Made by a program: the position numbers and the translations under genes. Below, piece by piece: positions 44,778 through 54,505 of a stretch of 64,000 bases of DNA. Location: positions 29,129 to 93,128 of the forward strand of contig NZ_BOMM01000002.1 in NCBI RefSeq assembly GCF_016862195.1, written 5' to 3'. The notes below the pieces were generated by a model. It searched no databases, was not told the origin of the DNA, and saw only the letters and a list, made by a program, of their open reading frames with translations. Each line of letters starts with the position of its first letter. Within the stretch, counting starts at the first letter, position 1. Origin of the DNA: Paractinoplanes ferrugineus. GTDB taxonomy: Bacteria > Actinomycetota > Actinomycetes > Mycobacteriales > Micromonosporaceae.

Positions 44778-45446
44778 ATGCCGAGCATAGGGCTACTACG
44801 GCAGCGTGCGCAGTCTTTAGCTGTGCTGGACGCAATCCTGTGTCCGAATGCAGATTCGCGCCGCTATTTTTATTCAGTCCAATGGCGGCTCGATTCGCAG
44901 TTGTTCTGGATGGACAGCGGGACTGGCGATGATCTGTCTGTCACTTTTCCGGCAGGCGCGTTCGTTCGTGGTTTCGCTCATGAGTCACCGATGAGCCCGG
45001 CAGAGAATAGCGATGAGCTTTGGCCTGGGATGCTCGACGGTCTTCCTGCGGAGTTTGAAAGCCTTCTCGAAGAGCCAAGTTTCATGTATAAGGATGTTCT
45101 TTCGGCTACCTTCTGTATGTGGCGGGCGGCGACGGACGGGCAATGGCGGCACGGGAGCGTCGATCTTCCGGAGACGGATACCAGTTCGTCGGATGTCGAT
45201 GGTTCTGAAATGATGCGGGTTCTTTGTGAAGAAGCTCCCCCACTTTATGTGGATTTCGCGGAGACCTATTACCCGATGCCGGTTTCCAGGGAAGCCGTGG
45301 AACAAATATGGAGGACCGTGCCGCTGACGGAATCATTGGTCCGGGAGTTGAATCCGTCGGTCGGAATGGCCGAGCTGATCGAGGAAGTGGGGCTCGCGGC
45401 CTATCCCGTCGCTTCCCAATGTTTTACCCTTTCTGGAATTCGATAA
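44778..45446 (+). CDS. hypothetical protein, orphan immunity-like
   Basis: A 222-aa soluble protein starting MPSIGLLRQRAQSLAVLDAIL, with LFWMDSGTGDDLSV, AFVRGFAHESPMSP and WPGMLDGLPAEFESLL. This pattern recurs, in my recollection, in actinobacterial proteins found beside RHS and other polymorphic toxins. I know no formal family name. ATG 44778 is preferred to GTG 44751 because that recurrent N-terminus begins there. GC content is low for the window. Probably an orphan immunity gene left from an earlier toxin tip. Confidence 0.6.
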   Translation: MPSIGLLRQRAQSLAVLDAILCPNADSRRYFYSVQWRLDSQLFWMDSGTGDDLSVTFPAGAFVRGFAHESPMSPAENSDELWPGMLDGLPAEFESLLEEPSFMYKDVLSATFCMWRAATDGQWRHGSVDLPETDTSSSDVDGSEMMRVLCEEAPPLYVDFAETYYPMPVSREAVEQIWRTVPLTESLVRELNPSVGMAELIEEVGLAAYPVASQCFTLSGIR

Positions 45447-45554
45447 AGCGCCGGAATCTTCGCCGCGCCCCGGCGCAGCGGGGTGGCGCGGCGCGGACAC
45501 CATGCCCCGGCTGGCTGACAGTTCTCCGCTCAGAGCCGGGCTACGTCTTCGGCG

Positions 45555-46137
45555 ACGAGGCGGGTTAATTGCGAAGGCCTCGTTGGCGATGTGTGCTGCG
45601 ATGATGTTGTGCACCGAGGTGCCGGTGAGGGCGTTGGTGGATCTGACCTTGGTGGCGGAGCACTGGCGGGGTCACGGTGCCATATACGACGGGTTGAATC
45701 AGGGCCAGATCGATGTTGAACAGCTGCGGATCGTGCTGGCGGGGCTGGTGTGGCCACGCGCGGATAACGGCCGGTGATGCTCGCGGTCGATGTGAGCCCG
45801 TGGCTGCGACCCGATGCCGCGACGAGCCCGGACCGGCTGTTCTGTCACGAGTATGGCCGTGGCCACAACGCTGATCAGTTCATCCCGGGCGGGCCGTACT
45901 CGTTTGTCGCGCGCTCGAGCCCGGACGCACGTCGTGGACGGCGGTCCTGGACGGGGTCCGGCGGGGCCCGAGTGACGACGTCGCCGTCGCCATCGCCATC
46001 AGCTAGGACCGGCTGCACCCCAGGCTGACGCATCGAGCTGCGTGGCTCGACCACAAAGGCGACCACCATGTTCTGGAGGGCACGCTGATCTGCCTGACCG
46101 TCGACCGGCTGCCCGGAGACCATGATCCGAGGTCAAC
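45555..46137 (+). pseudogene. degenerate IS701-like transposase remnant
   Basis: Four pieces of one DDE-type transposase (I recall it as the NF041680 family) are found in order but in different frames. First RALVDLTLVAEHWRGHGAIY through VWPRADNGR. After a frameshift near 45772, MLAVDVSPWLRPDAATSPDR and FCHEYGRG through GPYSFVA. After another near 45910, EPGRTSWTAVLDGVRRGPSD. After a deletion, HPRLTHRAAWLDHKGD through TVDRLPGDHD. The central part and the C-terminus are missing and no terminal inverted repeats were found. It marks past insertion next to the toxin locus. Confidence 0.75.
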
Positions 46138-46143
46138 CTCGCA

Positions 46144-46722
46144 CTAATGTCCGACGGTCAACAGGGCCGTGATGGCGCGGGCCATGGTTGCCCGCGCGGT
46201 TGTTGCGGACAAGCCCATCACGTCGCGCCAGGTCGACCACGTGGACCACATGCTTATCGCGATGACCGCGTTCAGCAACTCCTCGTCGCCCTTCAGTTCG
46301 GCGGCGAAGAGGGCCGACACCTCCTCGCGTACCCGCGCCAAGTGCAGCTTTCGATACTTCTGCAGCGCCTCGGAGAATGGCTCCTTCACCGCCGACGCCT
46401 TGGCGTTCGGGGTGATCTGCTCGAGCATGCGGGCGCGCTGTTTGCAGTAGGCCTCGATGCGGTCGGGCAGCGGCAGCTTGGCGGAGATCGGCCGGTGGGC
46501 CGCGTCCCTCGACTCCAGGACGCGCTGGCCGCTTTCGGCGAACAGCGCCTCCATGTCGGCGAAGTGGGACCACAGGGCGCGCAGCGACACCCCGGCCTGT
46601 TTGGCTATCCGGTCGGCGGTGGGGCGCAGGTCGCCGTCGCGGATCAGTTGCAGGTGGGCGTCGACGATCGCGTTGCGGGTTCGTTCGGAACGGGCCGTGC
46701 GGCCGTCCACTTTCTGAGTCAC
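46144..46722 (-). CDS. TetR family transcriptional regulator, end of catabolic operon
   Basis: A 192-aa TetR protein with HTH ([29 protein letters not shown], residues about 33-62) and an all-helical ligand domain. GTG at 46722 overlaps the stop of the upstream acyl-CoA dehydrogenase (GTGA). It is the last gene of a reverse-strand operon that begins with livG at 55215, and is the likely ligand sensor for it. The near-perfect palindrome at 55267-55283 is its most plausible operator. Confidence 0.9.
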   Translation of the reverse strand: MTQKVDGRTARSERTRNAIVDAHLQLIRDGDLRPTADRIAKQAGVSLRALWSHFADMEALFAESGQRVLESRDAAHRPISAKLPLPDRIEAYCKQRARMLEQITPNAKASAVKEPFSEALQKYRKLHLARVREEVSALFAAELKGDEELLNAVIAISMWSTWSTWRDVMGLSATTARATMARAITALLTVGH

Positions 46723-47921
46723 TTGTCGCTCCGGTAGCGGTTCAACTCCCGTCTGGCCAGGGAGCGTTTGTGCACCTCGTCCGGGCCGTCGGCGAGGCGT
46801 AGGGTGCGGGCGGCGGCCCACAGGCCGGCCAATGGAGTGTCCTGCCCGACACCGGCCGCGCCAAACGACTGGATCGCTTTGTCGACGATCCATTCCGTGG
46901 TGGCGGGCACGATTATCTTGATGGACTGGATCTCGGTGTGCGCACCCTTGTTGCCCACCGTGTCCATCAACCAGGCGGCCTTGAGCACGAGCAGGCGGGC
47001 CTGCTCGATGCGCACCCGCGACTCGGCGATCCAGTCCTGCACCACGCCCTGCTCGGCGAGCGGTTTGCCGAACGGGGTGCGAGCCAGCGCCCGCGTGCAC
47101 ATCAGTTCCAGGGCGCGTTCGGCCATCCCGATCAGGCGCATGCAGTGGTGGATGCGGCCGGGGCCGAGGCGCGCCTGCGAGATGGCGAAACCGCTGCCCT
47201 CCTCGCCGATCAGGTTCGCGACGGGTACGCGTACGTCATCGAAGTAGACCTCGGCATGCCCGCCGTGATCTCCGTCGGTGTAGCCGAAGACCCGCATGCC
47301 GCGCTCGACCCGCACGCCGGGGGTGTCCCGGGGCACGAGGATCATGCTTTGTTGCACGTGGCGGGCGGCGTCCGGGTCGGTTTTGCCCATCACGATGAAG
47401 ATTTTGCAGTTCGGGTTCATCGCGCCGGAAATGTAGAACTTGTGGCCGGTGATGACGTATTCGTCGCCGTCGCGGGTGATCCGCGTGCCGATGTTGGTGG
47501 CGTCCGAGGAGGCGACGCCCGGCTCGGTCATCGCGAACGCGGAGCGGATCGACCCGTCCAGCAGCGGCCGGAGCCACTGTTCCTGCTGCGCGGCGGAGCC
47601 GAACTCGTTCAGCACCTCCATGTTCCCGGTGTCGGGGGCGGCGCAGTTGAGCGCGGCCGGTGCCAGGGACGGGCTGCGGCCGGTGATCTCGGCGAGCGGG
47701 GCGTACTGGAGGTTGGTCAGGCCGGCGCCGTTCGAGCCCGGCAGGAAGAGGTTCCACAGGCCCGCGCCGCGCGCGGCGGCCTGCAGCGACGGCAGCACGG
47801 CCGGCGGTTCCCAGCCGTCGTGCGAGGCGAGCGACGGCTCCGCGGGGTAGACGTGCTCGTCCATGAAGGCGAGCAACCGCTTCTGGTAGTCCGAAGTCTT
47901 GGCGTCGAAGTCGAAGTCCAT
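46719..47921 (-). CDS. ACAD10/11-like acyl-CoA dehydrogenase
   Basis: A 400-aa acyl-CoA dehydrogenase of the ACAD10/11 subgroup: [58 protein letters not shown] and the diagnostic C-terminal [20 protein letters not shown] with Asp378. In LvaC and mammalian ACAD10/11 this class acts on 4-phosphohydroxyacyl-CoA, eliminating phosphate on the way to 3-hydroxyacyl-CoA. A kinase of the matching type lies directly upstream with a one-base overlap (TGATG). Alternative: a conventional beta-oxidation dehydrogenase. Confidence 0.93.
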   Translation of the reverse strand: MDFDFDAKTSDYQKRLLAFMDEHVYPAEPSLASHDGWEPPAVLPSLQAAARGAGLWNLFLPGSNGAGLTNLQYAPLAEITGRSPSLAPAALNCAAPDTGNMEVLNEFGSAAQQEQWLRPLLDGSIRSAFAMTEPGVASSDATNIGTRITRDGDEYVITGHKFYISGAMNPNCKIFIVMGKTDPDAARHVQQSMILVPRDTPGVRVERGMRVFGYTDGDHGGHAEVYFDDVRVPVANLIGEEGSGFAISQARLGPGRIHHCMRLIGMAERALELMCTRALARTPFGKPLAEQGVVQDWIAESRVRIEQARLLVLKAAWLMDTVGNKGAHTEIQSIKIIVPATTEWIVDKAIQSFGAAGVGQDTPLAGLWAAARTLRLADGPDEVHKRSLARRELNRYRSDK

Positions 47922-48913
47922 CAGTTTCCCTCCAGCGCCTCGTGGCCGCGCATCACCAGCGGGCCGACCAGGTTGCCGATCGACTCGAAACCGGCACCGA
48001 CCGTCTGGCCTTGAACATATCGGTAGTGCACGCCCTCGAGGATCACCGCGAGCTTGAACGCGGCGAACGCGACGTACCAGTGCAAGTCGCTGACATCGCG
48101 TCCGCTGCGCGACGCGTAGCGGTCACTCATCTCGCGCAGCGTGGGATGTCCGGGCACCTTCATCGGTACGGTCGCCGCACCGTCACCGACCTGCAGCGGC
48201 AGTTCCGCGTAGACAAGCATGAGGGCGACGTCGCTGAGCGGGTCGCCGAGCGTGGACATCTCCCAGTCGAGCACCGCCTTGACGTCGAGCTGGTCGCCGA
48301 TCAGGACGTTGTCGAGCCGGAAGTCGCCGTGCACGACCGTGCCCGGCCCGCCGCCCGGGATGTCCACGGCCAGCCGGGCGTGCAGCTCCTCGATGCCGGG
48401 GACATCGCGGCTGTGGGAGGCGTCGAGCTGCTTCTTCCACCGGCTGACCTGCCGTTGGTTGAAGCCGTCGGGGCGCCCGAAATCGGCGAGCCCGATCGCC
48501 GCCGGGTCGAGCGCGTGCAGGTCGGCCAGGGTGTCCACCAACGACAGGATCAACCTGTGCAAGGAGGTGGCACCGAGCGCCGCCAAGTCCGATTCGTCGC
48601 GATAGATCCGCCCATCGACGTGCTCCATCAGGTAGAACGGAGCACCGATGACCGAGATGTCCGTGCAGAGCAGCACCGGACGCGGCGCCGGAAAACCGGC
48701 CTTCGACAGCGCCTCCAGAACCCGGTGCTCCCGAACCATGTCGTGCGCGGTGGGCAGGACGTGCCCGAGCGGCGGGCGCCGCAGAACCCAGCGCTGCGAG
48801 CCGTCGGTCACCGCGTAGGTCAGGTTGGACCGCCCGCCCACGAACATCGTCCCGGTCAGCTCGCGCGCGGAGCCGAGATATTTCTGCAGTGCGGCCAGGT
48901 CGAGGCCCTTCAC
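47921..48913 (-). CDS. phosphotransferase (APH-like, LvaA/ACAD10-kinase type)
   Basis: A 330-aa aminoglycoside-phosphotransferase-fold kinase. ATP-binding residues lie in the N-lobe (RWVLRRPP), the catalytic loop is HGDFRLDN at 195-202 (Asp197), and the metal site is [16 protein letters not shown] from 215. Close relatives are the kinase domain fused to ACAD10/11 in animals and LvaA of Pseudomonas, which phosphorylate 4-hydroxyacyl-CoA. The GTG start at 48913 overlaps the upstream SDR stop as GTGA. It is unlikely to be a drug-resistance enzyme given the operon. Confidence 0.9.
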   Translation of the reverse strand: MKGLDLAALQKYLGSARELTGTMFVGGRSNLTYAVTDGSQRWVLRRPPLGHVLPTAHDMVREHRVLEALSKAGFPAPRPVLLCTDISVIGAPFYLMEHVDGRIYRDESDLAALGATSLHRLILSLVDTLADLHALDPAAIGLADFGRPDGFNQRQVSRWKKQLDASHSRDVPGIEELHARLAVDIPGGGPGTVVHGDFRLDNVLIGDQLDVKAVLDWEMSTLGDPLSDVALMLVYAELPLQVGDGAATVPMKVPGHPTLREMSDRYASRSGRDVSDLHWYVAFAAFKLAVILEGVHYRYVQGQTVGAGFESIGNLVGPLVMRGHEALEGN

Positions 48914-49776
48914 CGGGTGCCGCCCTCGAACGTCCGCTGGATCTTGTTCATCCCACCGAGCCACCGGTCGGTGTCGGCGGCCCGCAGCCGGTAGTACTCG
49001 GCCACCTCCGGATGCGGTAGGACCAGGAAGTTCTCCCCGTCGAGCGCCTTCGCCGCCACCTCGGCCACTTCGGCCGGTTCGAGCGCACCGTCGGCCAGCA
49101 TCGTCGAGCTCGCGCTGCCGCTCGTCTCGCCCCGCGTCAGCATGTCGGTGCGCACACCCTGCGGGCAAAGAGCCTGCACGATCAGACCCCGATGGGCGTA
49201 CGTCGCTCGCAGCCACTCGGCATAGGCAAGCGCGCCGTGTTTGGTGACGGCGTAGGACGCGCTGCCGAGGATCGACAGCAGGCCGGCCGCGCTCACCGTG
49301 ATCAGCAGCCGGTGCGGTCCGTCCTGGTCCAGCCAGCGCGGCAGCAGGTGCCGGGTGACGTGGACGTGCGACATGACGTTGACGTTCCAGGAGCGGGCCC
49401 AGTCGTCGTCGGGAGTGTTCTCGTCGCCGACGCTGAGCATGCCGGCGTTGGAGCAGAACAGGTCGATGCCGCCGAGCTCGGCCCAGGCCAGTTCGATCAG
49501 CCGCCGGGTGTCGTCCTCGTTCGCGGCGTCGGCCGGCGCCGCGAGACCGCCGATCTCGGACGCCACGGCCTGCGCCGCCGCCGCGTCGAGGTCGCTGACG
49601 ACGACCTCGGCCCCGTCGGCTGCGAACCGGCGGGCCAGCGCCGCCCCGATGCCACCACCGGCGCCGGTGACGACGACCCGCCGGGCCGCCTCGGGCCGGC
49701 TCCCCGCCTCGGGCCGGCTCCCCGCCTCGGGCCGGCTCCCCGCCTCGGGCCGGCTCCCCGCATCGGGCCCGCTCAC
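48910..49776 (-). CDS. short-chain dehydrogenase/reductase with N-terminal GSRPEA repeat
   Basis: A 288-aa SDR. Residues 4-31 are a proline/arginine repeat (GSRPEA)x4 not found in ordinary SDRs. The enzyme proper starts near 33 with VVVTGAGGGIGAAL (TGxxxGxG), then SNAGM (NNAG variant) and the catalytic YAVTK of the YxxxK motif, with VSAAG supplying Ser. It oxidises or reduces a hydroxyl or keto group; in this operon a hydroxyacyl or oxoacyl-CoA is likely. GTG start coupled to the upstream SDR (GTGA). Confidence 0.88.
   Translation of the reverse strand: MSGPDAGSRPEAGSRPEAGSRPEAGSRPEAARRVVVTGAGGGIGAALARRFAADGAEVVVSDLDAAAAQAVASEIGGLAAPADAANEDDTRRLIELAWAELGGIDLFCSNAGMLSVGDENTPDDDWARSWNVNVMSHVHVTRHLLPRWLDQDGPHRLLITVSAAGLLSILGSASYAVTKHGALAYAEWLRATYAHRGLIVQALCPQGVRTDMLTRGETSGSASSTMLADGALEPAEVAEVAAKALDGENFLVLPHPEVAEYYRLRAADTDRWLGGMNKIQRTFEGGTR
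49688..49759 (-). repeat. 18-bp minisatellite, 4 perfect units
   Basis: Four identical head-to-tail copies of an 18-bp unit (plus strand GCCTCGGGCCGGCTCCCC) encode GSRPEA in the N-terminus of the SDR. Perfect identity implies recent expansion. Whole-unit changes keep the frame. Confidence 0.95.
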
Positions 49777-50516
49777 TGGACCGCCCCGGTCAGGGTCACG
49801 CCGCCGTCGATGACGATGGTCTGGCCGGTGATCCAGGCGGCGTCCGGCCCGCAGAGGAAGGCGACCGTGCCGGCCACGTCCTCCGGCACGCCGAGCCGGC
49901 GCAGCGGATAGGTGGCCGCGACCTCTTCCTCGCGCCCCTCGTAGAGGGCGGTCGCGAACTTGGTCTTGACCACCGCCGGGGCGACCGCGTTGACCCGCAC
50001 CTTGGGGGCCAGCTCGACGGCCAGCTCCTCGGTGAGGTGGATCAGGGCGGCCTTGGTGACGCCGTAGAACGCGATGCCGGGCGCCGGGCGGACCCCGGAG
50101 ACCGAGGAGATGTTGACTATCGAGCCGCCCTCGGTGAGCCCGCCACGTAGGGCTTCCTGCACCCAGCCGAGCGTGCCGAGGACGTTCACGTCGATCATCT
50201 TGCGGGCGGCGCCGAGGTCGAGCGAGCCGAGCGGCCCGTATGCCGGGTTGATGCCGATGTTGTTGACCAGCGTGGTGATCGGGCCGTACTGGCCGAGCAC
50301 GGTGTCGATCACCTCGGCGCGATGGTCGGCGTCGTCGCCCTTGCCGGCGATGCCGATCGCGACCTCGGGACCACCGAGATCCTTGGCCGCCTGGTCCAGG
50401 GCCTCCGCGTTACGCCCGGTGATCGCCACCCGGTAACCCTCGGCCACGAAGCGTTGTGCGATGGCGAAGCCGATTCCCCGGCTGGCTCCGGTCACGATCG
50501 CCACTTGGTCCGCCAT
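49773..50516 (-). CDS. short-chain dehydrogenase/reductase, FabG-like
   Basis: A 247-aa classical SDR with TGASRGIGFAI, LVNNIGIN, NISSVSG supplying Ser, YGVTK catalytic Tyr/Lys, and C-terminal WITGQTIVIDGGVTLTG. Similar to 3-oxoacyl reductases. In the operon it could oxidise 3-hydroxyacyl-CoA after the kinase/ACAD step or reduce a 4-oxo group before it. ATG at 50516 follows AAGGGAG. Separated from the substrate-binding gene by 68 bp containing a duplicated motif. Confidence 0.92.
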   Translation of the reverse strand: MADQVAIVTGASRGIGFAIAQRFVAEGYRVAITGRNAEALDQAAKDLGGPEVAIGIAGKGDDADHRAEVIDTVLGQYGPITTLVNNIGINPAYGPLGSLDLGAARKMIDVNVLGTLGWVQEALRGGLTEGGSIVNISSVSGVRPAPGIAFYGVTKAALIHLTEELAVELAPKVRVNAVAPAVVKTKFATALYEGREEEVAATYPLRRLGVPEDVAGTVAFLCGPDAAWITGQTIVIDGGVTLTGAVQ

Positions 50517-50541
50517 CGCCGCTCCCTTGTTCGCTTATCTG

Positions 50542-50585
50542 TTCGATCTCAGACGTCGTCCGCTTTTCGATTCGATCTCAGACGT
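50542..50585 (-). repeat. 29-bp-period duplication in the SDR leader
   Basis: The 15-bp sequence TTCGATCTCAGACGT occurs at 50542-50556 and exactly again at 50571-50585. The sequence after each copy is also partly similar, so it is a 29-bp tandem duplication. The second copy runs into the stop of the substrate-binding protein gene. It is the only sizeable gap in the operon and might hold an internal promoter or processing site. Confidence 0.7.
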
Positions 50586-51844
50586 TACTGTGCCGTAGGA
50601 ATTCCGTTCTGTGGAGGCGTGACCGCCGCCCCGGAGTACGCGGTGACCGGCCCGTCGCCGTCGTCGGTCTGGTAGGGCGTACCGAAGTAGGCCGCCTTGC
50701 CTCCGGTGATCTTGGTCAGCTGCTCACCGCCGTACCCCGAGTGATCCTTGTCCGAGTACCGCACGGACACCAGGCCCGGCCCGGTGAAGCCGCCATTCAC
50801 CACTGCGGCGGTCAGCTTGTCGCGGGTGAGGTCCTTGCCGGCGCCCTGCAACGACTGGACGAAAAGGTACGCGACCGACATGCCGTACACGACGTTGTTG
50901 TCGAATTCGGCGTTGGCGTTGTGCTCGGTGTTGACCTTCTTGAAGAGCTGGATCCACGGGTTCGCGTCGTCGTTCGCCAGCGGCAGATAACCGGCCGCCA
51001 CCACGCCCTCGAGCAGTCCCGCCGCCTGGCCCAGCGTCTTGGTCAGGGTGGTCGGGTCGGAGCCGACGTTGCTCACCACGAACTGCGGCTTGAAGCCGAT
51101 CTTCGCGGCGGTGCCGATGGACAGCGCGGTGAAGCCGGGAATGGTGGCCAGGATGATGACGTCGCAGGCAGCGGCCTTGAATGCGCCCATCTGCGGGCCG
51201 ACGTTGGGGTTGCTCGTCACGTAGGTCTGCTTGGCCGCGACCGGGCCGAGGACCTTCTCGACGCCGACCAGGCTGTCCTTGCCGAAGTCGTCGTCCTGCC
51301 CGAGGAAGCAGACCTTCTTGCCGGGGTAGGTCTCCTTGACGTGGGTCGCGAGGATCTTGCCCTCGACCGTGTAGTCCGGGTTGAAGCCGAACGTCCCGGG
51401 ATATTTGTCCGGCTGGTTCCAGCTGCGGCTACCGCTCGCCACGAACAGGTCGGGCACCCGGTTGGTCTTGAGGAAGTCGAGCACGCCGGTGTGCGTGGGC
51501 GTGCCGAGCCCGTTCAGGATGGCGAAGACCTTGTCCTGGAGCACCAGTTGCCGCACGACCTGCTGGGTGTTCGCCGGGTTGTAGCCGTCGTCCATGATCT
51601 TGTAAGTGATCTTGCGGCCGTACACGCCGCCGTTCGCGTTGACGTAGTCGAAGTAGGCCTTGGTGGCCGGCGCGATCTTGGAGTACCCGGCCGCAGCCGG
51701 GCCGGTGAGCGGCATGTGCGTGCCGACGACGATCTCGGAGTCGGTCACGCCGGGGGTGTCGCCGCTGCCACCACCGGAGCTGTTTCCGTTGCTGCAGCCG
51801 GCGGCCAGCAGCAGCGCGGCGAGGACGGTCGCGGTGCGTCTCAT
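50585..51844 (-). CDS. livK: ABC transporter substrate-binding lipoprotein (branched-chain amino-acid type)
   Basis: A 419-aa type I periplasmic-binding-fold protein. A lipoprotein signal peptide ends LLLAAGC with the lipidated Cys at 17, followed by a Gly/Ser linker. The binding domain reads EIVVGTHMPLTGPAAAGY, VYGRKITYKIMDDGYNP and CFLGQDDDFGKD. This family binds branched-chain amino acids and also organic and aromatic acids. Given the acyl-CoA enzymes downstream, an organic acid ligand is more likely than Leu/Ile/Val. ATGA overlap with the permease upstream. Confidence 0.92.
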   Translation of the reverse strand: MRRTATVLAALLLAAGCSNGNSSGGGSGDTPGVTDSEIVVGTHMPLTGPAAAGYSKIAPATKAYFDYVNANGGVYGRKITYKIMDDGYNPANTQQVVRQLVLQDKVFAILNGLGTPTHTGVLDFLKTNRVPDLFVASGSRSWNQPDKYPGTFGFNPDYTVEGKILATHVKETYPGKKVCFLGQDDDFGKDSLVGVEKVLGPVAAKQTYVTSNPNVGPQMGAFKAAACDVIILATIPGFTALSIGTAAKIGFKPQFVVSNVGSDPTTLTKTLGQAAGLLEGVVAAGYLPLANDDANPWIQLFKKVNTEHNANAEFDNNVVYGMSVAYLFVQSLQGAGKDLTRDKLTAAVVNGGFTGPGLVSVRYSDKDHSGYGGEQLTKITGGKAAYFGTPYQTDDGDGPVTAYSGAAVTPPQNGIPTAQ

Positions 51845-52908
51845 TCTTGGCCTTTCTGCTTCTTTCTCGGGAACCGCAGGGACGCCTTCTTTGTCGGGAA
51901 CCGCAGGGATGCCTGCTTTGTGGGGAACCGCAGGGATGCCAGGCCGCCGGGGGCGGCCAGCATGACGACGACGAGCACGACGCCGAAGAAGGTGAGCGCG
52001 AGGTTGCCCTCCAGCCGTTGCGAGCCGGCGTCCTCGGCGATCGACTGCGCCACCGAAGGAAGCGCCACCAGCAGAAAGGCGCCGATCACCGCGCCCGACA
52101 GCCGGCCGAGTCCGCCGATCACGATCGCCATCAGCAGGAACAGCGACAGCGTCAGCGGGAACGCGCCGGGGGAGACACTCTGGGCGAGCACGGCGAAAAG
52201 GGCACCGGCCAGACCGGCGCAGGCCGAGGAGACGACAAAGGCCAGGACCTGGGTACGGGCGACGCCGACCCCGGCGAGCTTGGCGGCGGTCTCGTCATCG
52301 CGTACGGCACGCAGGTCACGGCCGAAACGACCACGGATCGCGTACGCCAGGAGCAGCACCGTGACCAGCGCGGCACCCCAGCACAGCCAGGCCTGCCACT
52401 GCTCGACCCCGATCGTGCCGGGCGGCGGTTCGAGCGCGACGGTCAGACCCTGATCACTGTTGAACGTCTCGTCGAACGTACTGGTGATCGACGGGACCAC
52501 GACCGCCACCGCCAGGGTCAGGCCGGCCAGGTAGGGACCGCGCAGCCGGGCCGCCGCCAAGCCGATGATCGCGCCGACCGCGGTGGTCACGACGATCGCC
52601 GCCGCCAGGCCCAGGACCAGCATGTCGAAGCGGTTCTGCATCAGGGCGAGGGTGTAGGCGCCGGTCGCCATGAGGGCGCCGTGCCCGAGCGAGAGCTGGC
52701 CGTTGAGTCCGGTGAGGACCGTCAGTCCCGCGGTCACGCAGAGGTACGCACCGATGGTCGCCAGCTGGTAGTTCCGGAACGGCGGCAGGGTGTAGGTGAG
52801 GACCGCGATCACGGCCGCGGCGACAAGCACGACCAGCAGCGGGCTGACTCGCCGCCGGGTAGGCACTCGTCTCCGCTCGACCTTTTCGGGTATGGCCACG
52901 GTTGTCAT
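51841..52908 (-). CDS. livM: branched-chain-type ABC transporter permease LivM
   Basis: A 355-aa inner-membrane permease with about 9-10 helices and the LivM signature LNGQLSLGHGALMATGAY, plus RDDETAAKLAGVGVARTQVLAF, the cytoplasmic loop that contacts the ATPase. The basic C-terminal tail is an unusual threefold repeat (ASLRFPTKQ, ASLRFPTKK, ASLRFPRKK). ATG at 52908 overlaps the LivH stop. Confidence 0.94.
   Translation of the reverse strand: MTTVAIPEKVERRRVPTRRRVSPLLVVLVAAAVIAVLTYTLPPFRNYQLATIGAYLCVTAGLTVLTGLNGQLSLGHGALMATGAYTLALMQNRFDMLVLGLAAAIVVTTAVGAIIGLAAARLRGPYLAGLTLAVAVVVPSITSTFDETFNSDQGLTVALEPPPGTIGVEQWQAWLCWGAALVTVLLLAYAIRGRFGRDLRAVRDDETAAKLAGVGVARTQVLAFVVSSACAGLAGALFAVLAQSVSPGAFPLTLSLFLLMAIVIGGLGRLSGAVIGAFLLVALPSVAQSIAEDAGSQRLEGNLALTFFGVVLVVVMLAAPGGLASLRFPTKQASLRFPTKKASLRFPRKKQKGQE
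51860..51940 (-). repeat. 27-bp tandem repeat x3 in livM 3' end
   Basis: Three 27-bp units, about 90% identical, encode the repeated ASLRFPTK tail of LivM. All three keep the frame and the stop follows soon after. Confidence 0.9.
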
Positions 52909-53783
52909 GCGGTCCTCGCCTTCGCCTTGGCGAACAGTCCGGCCGGCCGGGTCAGCAGGACGGCCACGAGCAGGAACAGGACCGCCATCGGAGCGACCGT
53001 GGCGCCGAAGTAGCCGCTCACGTAGGCCAGCACCAGTCCCACCACCAGGCCGCCCACCACCGCGCCGACCGGGCTGTCCAGGCCACCCAGCACCGCTGCC
53101 GTGAACGCCGAGATGAACAGGAGATCCATCGCGTTCGGGTGCAGGCCCAGCTCGGTCGGGAGCACGAGCATCCCGGCCAGCGAACCGACCGCCGCCGCCA
53201 GCGCCCAGCCCAGGGTCAGCATGCCGCCGACCGGAACGCCGAGCAGGCGCGAGACGTCGGGGGCGAACGCGGCCGCCCGCATGCGCAGTCCGGTAGGCGT
53301 ACGGGTGAAAAGAAGCGTGAGCAGAACGACCACCGCACCCACCGCGGCGAACACGAACAGGTCGTACCGCGAGAGCAGGGCGACGCCGCCGATCAGGAAC
53401 GCGTCCCGGCTGAACGGGGCCTCGACCGGCCGGAACTCGTTGCCGTAGATCATCCCCAGCACCCCCTGGATGATCAGGACGAGACCGAGAGCCACCACCA
53501 CCCCGTTGAGCGGCGACGAATGGTCGACGAACCGCATCACCACCCGCTCGACCACCGCCCCGAGCAGCAGCCCGGCGACGACAGCAGTGAGGAAGCCGAG
53601 CCAGTAGGAGCCGGTCGCGTTGGCCACCGAGTAACCGGCATAGGCCGTGGCCACGGCCATGGCGCCCTGTGCGAAGTTCACGATCCGGGCCGCCCGCCAG
53701 ATCAGCACGAGCGCCAGCGCGAACGCCGCGTAGACCGCACCCCGGCTGAGCCCGTCGAATGTCAGATAAAGGAATCGGTCCAC
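52905..53783 (-). CDS. livH: branched-chain-type ABC transporter permease LivH
   Basis: A 292-aa polytopic permease with the LivH hallmarks: GLSRGAVYAAFALALVLIWR, RIVNFAQGAMAV, and a cytoplasmic coupling loop near FTRTPTGLRMRAAAFAPDVSRLLGV. GTG at 53783 lies 2 nt after the LivF stop. Forms the channel with LivM. Confidence 0.94.
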   Translation of the reverse strand: MDRFLYLTFDGLSRGAVYAAFALALVLIWRAARIVNFAQGAMAVATAYAGYSVANATGSYWLGFLTAVVAGLLLGAVVERVVMRFVDHSSPLNGVVVALGLVLIIQGVLGMIYGNEFRPVEAPFSRDAFLIGGVALLSRYDLFVFAAVGAVVVLLTLLFTRTPTGLRMRAAAFAPDVSRLLGVPVGGMLTLGWALAAAVGSLAGMLVLPTELGLHPNAMDLLFISAFTAAVLGGLDSPVGAVVGGLVVGLVLAYVSGYFGATVAPMAVLFLLVAVLLTRPAGLFAKAKARTA

Positions 53784-53785
53784 GG

Positions 53786-54501
<716 letters not shown>

Positions 54502-54505
<4 letters not shown>

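Noticed and set aside
47921..48913. Aminoglycoside resistance kinase
   Set aside because: The APH fold is present, but sequence context and coupling to an ACAD10/11-like dehydrogenase point to an acyl-CoA kinase.
50456..52453. Long plus-strand open frame (665 codons)
   Set aside because: Antisense to the first SDR, the substrate-binding protein and livM, all of which have strong family motifs.
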